Positions 5,481-7,719 of a stretch of 7,719 nucleotides of DNA are shown here, piece after piece. How positions within the stretch are numbered: position 1 is the first letter of the stretch; the number at the start of each line of letters is the position of its first letter. Under the pieces are notes generated by a model that saw only the letters and a program-made list of their open reading frames with translations, made no database searches and was not told the DNA's origin. This stretch comes from CAYXVB01 sp964467785 (GTDB lineage Bacteria > Bdellovibrionota > UBA1018): positions 1-7,719 of the forward strand of contig CAYXVB010000173.1 of the NCBI GenBank assembly GCA_964467785.1, in the 5' to 3' direction. The position numbers and the translations under genes were made by a program.

Positions 5481-5551
5481 GCAAGCAATGCCATTCCTGG
5501 GGAACTCATACCCCCAGCCGAGACTCTAACCGGGGAACGCGAACCGCGAAC

Positions 5552-5603
5552 GCGAACGAGCCCCGCGCGCAACTGCCGCGAGTCGACAGTTGCCGAGGTG
5601 CTT
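5552..5603 (+). promoter_or_regulatory. 52-nt structured element, copy 1
   Basis: The flanks (GCGAA, GAGCCCC, CGCGCAA on the left; TTGCCGAGGTGCTT on the right) match copy 2 at 5876-5927 almost exactly and at equal length. The hairpin at 5570-5592 has a nine-bp stem with one mismatch (C-A) and a CGAGT loop. The stem sequence differs from copy 2 at paired positions. It ends 28 bases before the 83-aa gene. Candidate RNA regulatory hairpin, RNase III-type processing site, or hairpin promoter. Confidence 0.65.
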
Positions 5604-5631
5604 CACCGAGGCGCCCAAACCGGAGAGATGA

Positions 5632-5883
5632 ATGAATAGATGTCTGGACACGCTCAACTGGGCGATGAAGCTGATGCCAACCGGGAAGGCGCAGGCAGCA
5701 CTCACCAGAGCCTACAACGAGGTGCCGGTAAGCAGTGAGGCCGATGAAGACGCCCTCATCACGATGCTCGCCGGCGTCGTGATCGACGGTTTGCAGTATG
5801 GGAACTGGATTGGGCATACGCACGACGAGTGCTTCGAGATGGCACGCCGACGGGACGCAAGAAGGGCGGCGAAGGGCGAATGA
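5632..5883 (+). CDS. Small phage hypothetical protein, 83 aa
   Basis: ATG at 5632 follows GGAGAG (5622-5627) with suitable spacing. An overlapping ATG at 5628 opens a three-codon frame (ATG AAT GAA TAG) in another register, so the ribosome must choose. The protein is mostly helical (LDTLNWAMKLMPTGKAQAALTRAYNEV, then DEDALITMLAGVVIDGLQYGNW at about 38-60) and ends in a basic, Arg/Ala-rich tail (MARRRDARRAAKGE). I do not recognise a family. It is the first gene of the rightward block after the right control region and is directly preceded by copy 1 of the 52-nt element. Its stop at 5881-5883 lies inside copy 2. An early-expressed accessory protein is a fair inference. Confidence 0.8.
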   Translation: MNRCLDTLNWAMKLMPTGKAQAALTRAYNEVPVSSEADEDALITMLAGVVIDGLQYGNWIGHTHDECFEMARRRDARRAAKGE

Positions 5884-5927
5884 GCCCCACGCGCAAAGGG
5901 AGCGAGCCTCCCTTTGCCGAGGTGCTT
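5876..5927 (+). promoter_or_regulatory. 52-nt structured element, copy 2
   Basis: Same flanks and length as copy 1, 324 bases downstream. The hairpin at 5894-5916 has a perfect nine-bp stem (CAAAGGGAG with CTCCCTTTG) and a CGAGC loop. It overlaps the last codons of the 83-aa gene and ends 49 bases before the DUF4313-like gene. Compared with copy 1, three stem pairs have changed on both sides and stayed complementary. Confidence 0.65.
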
Positions 5928-5976
5928 ATGGACCTCCCACAGGGTGGATGGGTTTCCGCCGACCGAGGAATCAACG

Positions 5977-6342
5977 ATGAAAGCGATCAACAACCGATTC
6001 GCCCCGAGAGCTCGCCTGCCGGGCGCCGACATGATGAGGCTCGTGACGATGGGAAGCTTCCCCACGCGAAGCTTTGGAAGAGCAACGATCCAGCTGGGAG
6101 AGTATGCCTCGACGAAGGCGCTCTACGTCGGCCTGGTTGACGAAGAGGGCGCGCCTCTCGCGAAGCTCTCGGTGAATCTCCCAGGAAGCGAATCCCTTCC
6201 GAAGGGACAGTTCTGGGCGAAGACCTGGTTCGAGAACGAAGAGATCGCTGCGGATGCGCTCGCCAGCGGCGCGTTCCGCTCCCTCGGGAAGAGGAAGCAG
6301 ACCGGACTGGTGATCGCAGAGCTCTGGGAGGTGGTGGAATGA
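5977..6342 (+). CDS. DUF4313-like phage protein, 121 aa
   Basis: ATG at 5977 has GAGGAA six bases upstream, which decides this start over longer in-frame readings from 5914. The N-terminus is basic (MKAINNRFAPRARLPG). Residues about 23-75 look like paired beta strands (VTMGSFPTRSFGRATIQLGEYAS, ALYVGLVDEEGAPLAKLSVNLPGS), followed by GQFWAKTWFENEEIAADALASGAF and a final strand (GLVIAELWEV). The order L-V-D-x-E-x-G-x-P-x-A-x-L-x-V-N-L-P, then K-T-W-x-E-N-E, recalls the DUF4313 type of small phage/plasmid protein; I judge this by pattern only. No function is established. It lies after copy 2 of the 52-nt element and its stop overlaps the next start as ATGA. Confidence 0.88.
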   Translation: MKAINNRFAPRARLPGADMMRLVTMGSFPTRSFGRATIQLGEYASTKALYVGLVDEEGAPLAKLSVNLPGSESLPKGQFWAKTWFENEEIAADALASGAFRSLGKRKQTGLVIAELWEVVE

Positions 6343-6529
6343 GCGCCGCCGAAACCGTCCGCTCGATCGTTCGCGAGCGCGATCTCGTCTCCCACGCGGA
6401 ATTCGACGACATGCTCGAAGACTTCCGCCTCATGATCGCGGGAGGAGAGGATCCCGAAGAAGCCCTCCAAGAGGTGTTTGGGCTCGAGCCGGACTACATC
6501 TTCGACTCCGAGATCGTCGGGGCGATGGA
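6339..6529 (+). CDS. Acidic small phage protein, cut by a gap
   Basis: ATG at 6339 overlaps the previous stop as ATGA and has GGGAGGT about six bases upstream. The 63 visible residues are acidic and helical (SAAETVRSIVRERDLVSHAEFDDMLEDF, then GGEDPEEALQEVFGLEPDYIFDSEIV). The EDPEExLxExFGLEPDYIxD pattern resembles small phage proteins that usually end soon after this motif, so most of the protein is probably present. The frame enters the N run and its true end is unknown. An apparent continuation past the gap in this register is Arg-rich shadow sequence and not part of the protein. No function recognised. Confidence 0.75.
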
Positions 6530-6629
6530 NNNNNNNNNNNNNNNNNNNNNNNNNNNNNNNNNNNNNNNNNNNNNNNNNNNNNNNNNNNNNNNNNNNNNNN
6601 NNNNNNNNNNNNNNNNNNNNNNNNNNNNN
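6530..6629. other. 100-N scaffold gap within the early gene block
   Basis: Exactly 100 N; real length unknown. It hides the end of the acidic protein and possibly the start of the zinc-ribbon-like protein, or whole genes between them. Confidence 0.9.
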
Positions 6630-6630
6630 C

Positions 6631-6804
6631 GGCGGCGGCTTCGCGGTCCTCTCGATCTACTCAGGCCCCGGCGCGGGCATGCAGAGGTTCTTCCGCTGGC
6701 GCGTGTGCGACCACACGTTCGAGAGGAAGGAGATCGGCCGTTGCCTCAATCGCTACACCTGCACGCAGTGCGGCGAGAGCTACGAGGTCGATTCGGGGGA
6801 CTGA
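6631..6804 (+). CDS. Zinc-ribbon-like small phage protein, 5' end in gap
   Basis: The frame is open from the gap to TGA at 6802-6804. An ATG at 6679 would give 41 aa, but it has no good ribosome binding site, so the start may lie in the gap. From that Met, residues Cys10 and His12 (RVCDH), Cys22 (GRC), and Cys28/Cys31 (CTQC) provide a likely zinc site, followed by GESYEVDSGD. The layout (C-x-H, spacer, RC...YTCxxCG...Y-VDS-D) recalls small zinc-ribbon proteins of phages. The 15 residues before Met (FAVLSIYSGPGAG) could be the true N-terminal part. Its stop overlaps the next start as TGATG. It may bind nucleic acid or protein; unproven. Confidence 0.7.
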   Translation, partial: GGGFAVLSIYSGPGAGMQRFFRWRVCDHTFERKEIGRCLNRYTCTQCGESYEVDSGD

Positions 6805-7232
6805 TGCGCCGCCACCCCAAGAAGATCTGGGACGACTCCGAGGTCCCGCCGTTGAGGGAGAAGGTTGCCGCCGGGCTGCTTTCCCCTCGGCAGATCGCTG
6901 CGGACTACCGCGTCTCAATCGAGACGGTCCGCCGCATGCTGAGGGGAGAGACCTACTTCAACCTCGCGGTGCAACCGACCAAGGTCGAACCGTCCCTCGA
7001 AGCTCTCGCGCAGAGTGCCGCCGACGTCCTTCTCGCCCCCGGCGAGAATGCCCTCGAGAGGTTCCTGCGCGAGACCCAAGAAACCCGTGAGAAATCCGAC
7101 CAACTGATCAAGGAGATCTTTGGTGAAAAATCCCCCTCCGATTCCCTACCTCCTGCCGCCGAGCCCCCTCAAGACCTGGGTGATCCTCAAGGTTCGCCGC
7201 CGGCTGAACCCCCAGAAGGGAGCGGATTCTGA
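6804..7232 (+). CDS. Helix-turn-helix DNA-binding protein with Pro-rich tail, 142 aa
   Basis: ATG at 6804 overlaps the previous stop (TGATG) with GGGGGA just upstream. After a basic start (MRRHPKKIW), residues about 15-48 (PPLREKVAAGLLSPRQIAADYRVSIETVRRML) form a homeodomain/resolvase-like helix-turn-helix, with the HTH at about 27-47. A helical middle (residues 62-110, ALAQSAADVLLAPGENALERFLRETQETREKSDQLIKEIF) follows and could dimerise. The last 35 residues are Pro/Ser/Glu-rich and disordered-looking, precisely where another gene overlaps in a different frame. It is probably a transcription regulator or DNA-binding accessory protein of the early region; no catalytic domain is visible. An obvious candidate to bind one of the palindromes upstream, by inference only. 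Confidence 0.85.
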   Translation: MRRHPKKIWDDSEVPPLREKVAAGLLSPRQIAADYRVSIETVRRMLRGETYFNLAVQPTKVEPSLEALAQSAADVLLAPGENALERFLRETQETREKSDQLIKEIFGEKSPSDSLPPAAEPPQDLGDPQGSPPAEPPEGSGF

Positions 7233-7440
7233 CCTCACCTACACGATCCTCCTGGACGAGCTCGGGGAAGTCGATGCGCTGAATGAGGGCGATGCCCTCG
7301 CGGCGGCGAGAGATGCCTTCCCGCTCGTGTCCCGCGGCGACTTGCTGCTGGGGCTGAAGGTCGCCAAGGAGAGGCCGACGAACCAACTGGCCCCCATCCG
7401 CGTGATGCTCGAGAAGAGCGAACGCTTTCTGCTGCAGTGA
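7123..7440 (+). CDS. Phage hypothetical protein, 105 aa, overlapping the HTH gene
   Basis: GTG at 7123 has AAGGAG (7110-7115) seven bases upstream; a TTG at 7120 is a poorer alternative. The first 37 codons overlap the HTH gene in another frame. The N-terminus is Pro-rich then basic (KNPPPIPYLLPPSPL, VILKVRRRLNPQKG), followed by a more globular part (LTYTILLDELGEVDALNEGDALAAARDAF, RGDLLLGLKVAKE, LAPIRVMLEKSERFLLQ). The globular part beyond 7232 is the best evidence that this gene is real. The family is not recognised. It is followed after 13 bases by the next gene, so co-transcription is likely. Confidence 0.75.
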   Translation: MKNPPPIPYLLPPSPLKTWVILKVRRRLNPQKGADSDLTYTILLDELGEVDALNEGDALAAARDAFPLVSRGDLLLGLKVAKERPTNQLAPIRVMLEKSERFLLQ

Positions 7441-7453
7441 AAGGAGACGAGAC

Positions 7454-7719
7454 ATGGCAAAGCCCAAACTTCGCTTGGTTTCCGCCGCCCCGTCGGAGAA
7501 CCCTCGCCCAATCGCGATCGGCTACTACGGAGCCGTCCGCGACGCCGAGAAGGACTGGTCCTTGATGTCGCACGCAAAGAACGTGAGGAATGCGGCTCGC
7601 GCTGCGTTCACCCGGGTGCTCGATCGGAGGGCCGCCAAGGCGATCATCCACGACGAGAACGGCGCCGTGTGCGCGAGGGTCTGGAGGGAACGCAACTCCA
7701 TTCGCTCGGTGGGGGTGTA
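7454..7719 (+). CDS. Basic small phage protein, 3' end at window edge
   Basis: ATG at 7454 has AAGGAG (7441-7446) seven bases upstream. 88 complete codons are visible and the last two bases of the window are TA, so the stop could be the very next base. The protein is basic: MAKPKLRLVSAAPSENP, then PIAIGYYGAVRDAEKDW, a helix HAKNVRNAARAAFTRVLDRR, and strands KAIIHDENGAVCARVWR and SIRSV. The pattern helix, then KAxIxDxxGxxxAxV recalls short early-region phage proteins of unknown role. It continues the rightward cluster and adds no functional clue. Confidence 0.8.
   Translation, partial: MAKPKLRLVSAAPSENPRPIAIGYYGAVRDAEKDWSLMSHAKNVRNAARAAFTRVLDRRAAKAIIHDENGAVCARVWRERNSIRSVGV

Larger units (their letters stand above)
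5086..5631. other. Right control region, 546 nt without a gene
   Basis: Short frames here have no ribosome binding site and low-complexity translations (poly-Val, Pro-rich), so I treat the region as non-coding. In order it holds: the GGGGGACAATCCGAAGG repeat, a 16-bp palindrome (5147-5162), the left arm of a large inverted repeat (5157-5230), overlapping TAAGGG/CCCTTA hairpins (5243-5270), the AT-rich GTTACA core (5273-5310), the right arm (5340-5410), the TATAAT palindrome (5453-5480), and a 52-nt hairpin element (5552-5603). It also has G- and C-runs, including eight C at 5196-5203, and TGG/CCA triplet tracts. A replication origin, an early promoter/operator complex, or DNA near genome ends would all fit. 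Confidence 0.7.

Noticed and set aside
5375..5635. 86-aa plus-strand frame starting with poly-Val in the control region
   Set aside because: It translates TGG/GTG triplet repeats, palindromes and the 52-nt element; low complexity and no ribosome binding site point to non-coding DNA.
5880..6140. 86-aa frame with an ATGA overlap after the 83-aa gene
   Set aside because: It reads through the structured 52-nt element and overlaps the DUF4313-like gene by 164 bp; composition is Arg/Asp/Pro-rich without pattern. The start at 5977 with GAGGAA is better supported.
6339..7232. Single 297-aa gene spanning the second gap and fused to the HTH protein
   Set aside because: The part just after the gap in this frame is Arg/Leu shadow of the zinc-ribbon frame; the HTH gene has its own ATG at 6804 with TGATG coupling. 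The continuity depends on the arbitrary 100-N length.

Overview
The window looks like part of a tailed double-stranded DNA bacteriophage genome, probably scaffolded from environmental sequence. It contains two runs of exactly 100 N (3987-4086 and 6530-6629), which look like scaffold gaps of unknown true length. The DNA is GC-rich and tightly packed. Genes are short, often overlap at ATGA or TGATG junctions, and several have strong AGGAGG-type ribosome binding sites. No integrase, tRNA, rRNA, CRISPR array or insertion sequence is visible. GC content and ribosome binding sites suggest a GC-rich bacterial host, perhaps a proteobacterium; this is inference.

Left block, minus strand (1-3761): a leftward operon of four overlapping or nearly touching genes. 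In transcription order these are a helix-turn-helix protein resembling phage small-terminase-like proteins (188 aa), a 56-aa protein, a 123-aa beta-rich virion-type protein, and a very large protein (882 residues visible, running off the left edge). The large protein looks like a tail fibre or tailspike with a RIFT-barrel/YetA-like motif. This looks like a late, structural block.

Middle (3762-5631): two regulatory-looking regions flank a small rightward two-gene cassette (87 aa and 191 aa). The left region (3762-4153, interrupted by a gap) and the right region (5086-5631) share elements in mirror-image order: a GGGGGACAATCCGAAGG repeat and a TATAAT-containing palindrome. Each region is therefore oriented toward its own outward-facing operon. 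The right region also holds a nested imperfect inverted repeat of about 250 nt with an AT-rich core, a candidate replication origin or major control site.

Right block, plus strand (5632-7719): a run of small rightward genes typical of phage early regions: an 83-aa protein, a DUF4313-like protein, two fragments around the second gap (one a small zinc-ribbon-like protein), a helix-turn-helix protein, a 105-aa protein overlapping its tail by 110 bp, and a last gene cut by the right edge. The first two genes are each preceded by a copy of a 52-nt element whose 9-bp hairpin stem differs between copies by compensatory base changes while the CGAGY loop and both flanks are kept. This is the most interesting signal in the window.

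Taken together, the layout is a divergent phage control region, with late virion genes leaving to the left and early genes to the right. No single gene reveals a known defence or counter-defence system. The novelty lies in the non-coding elements.
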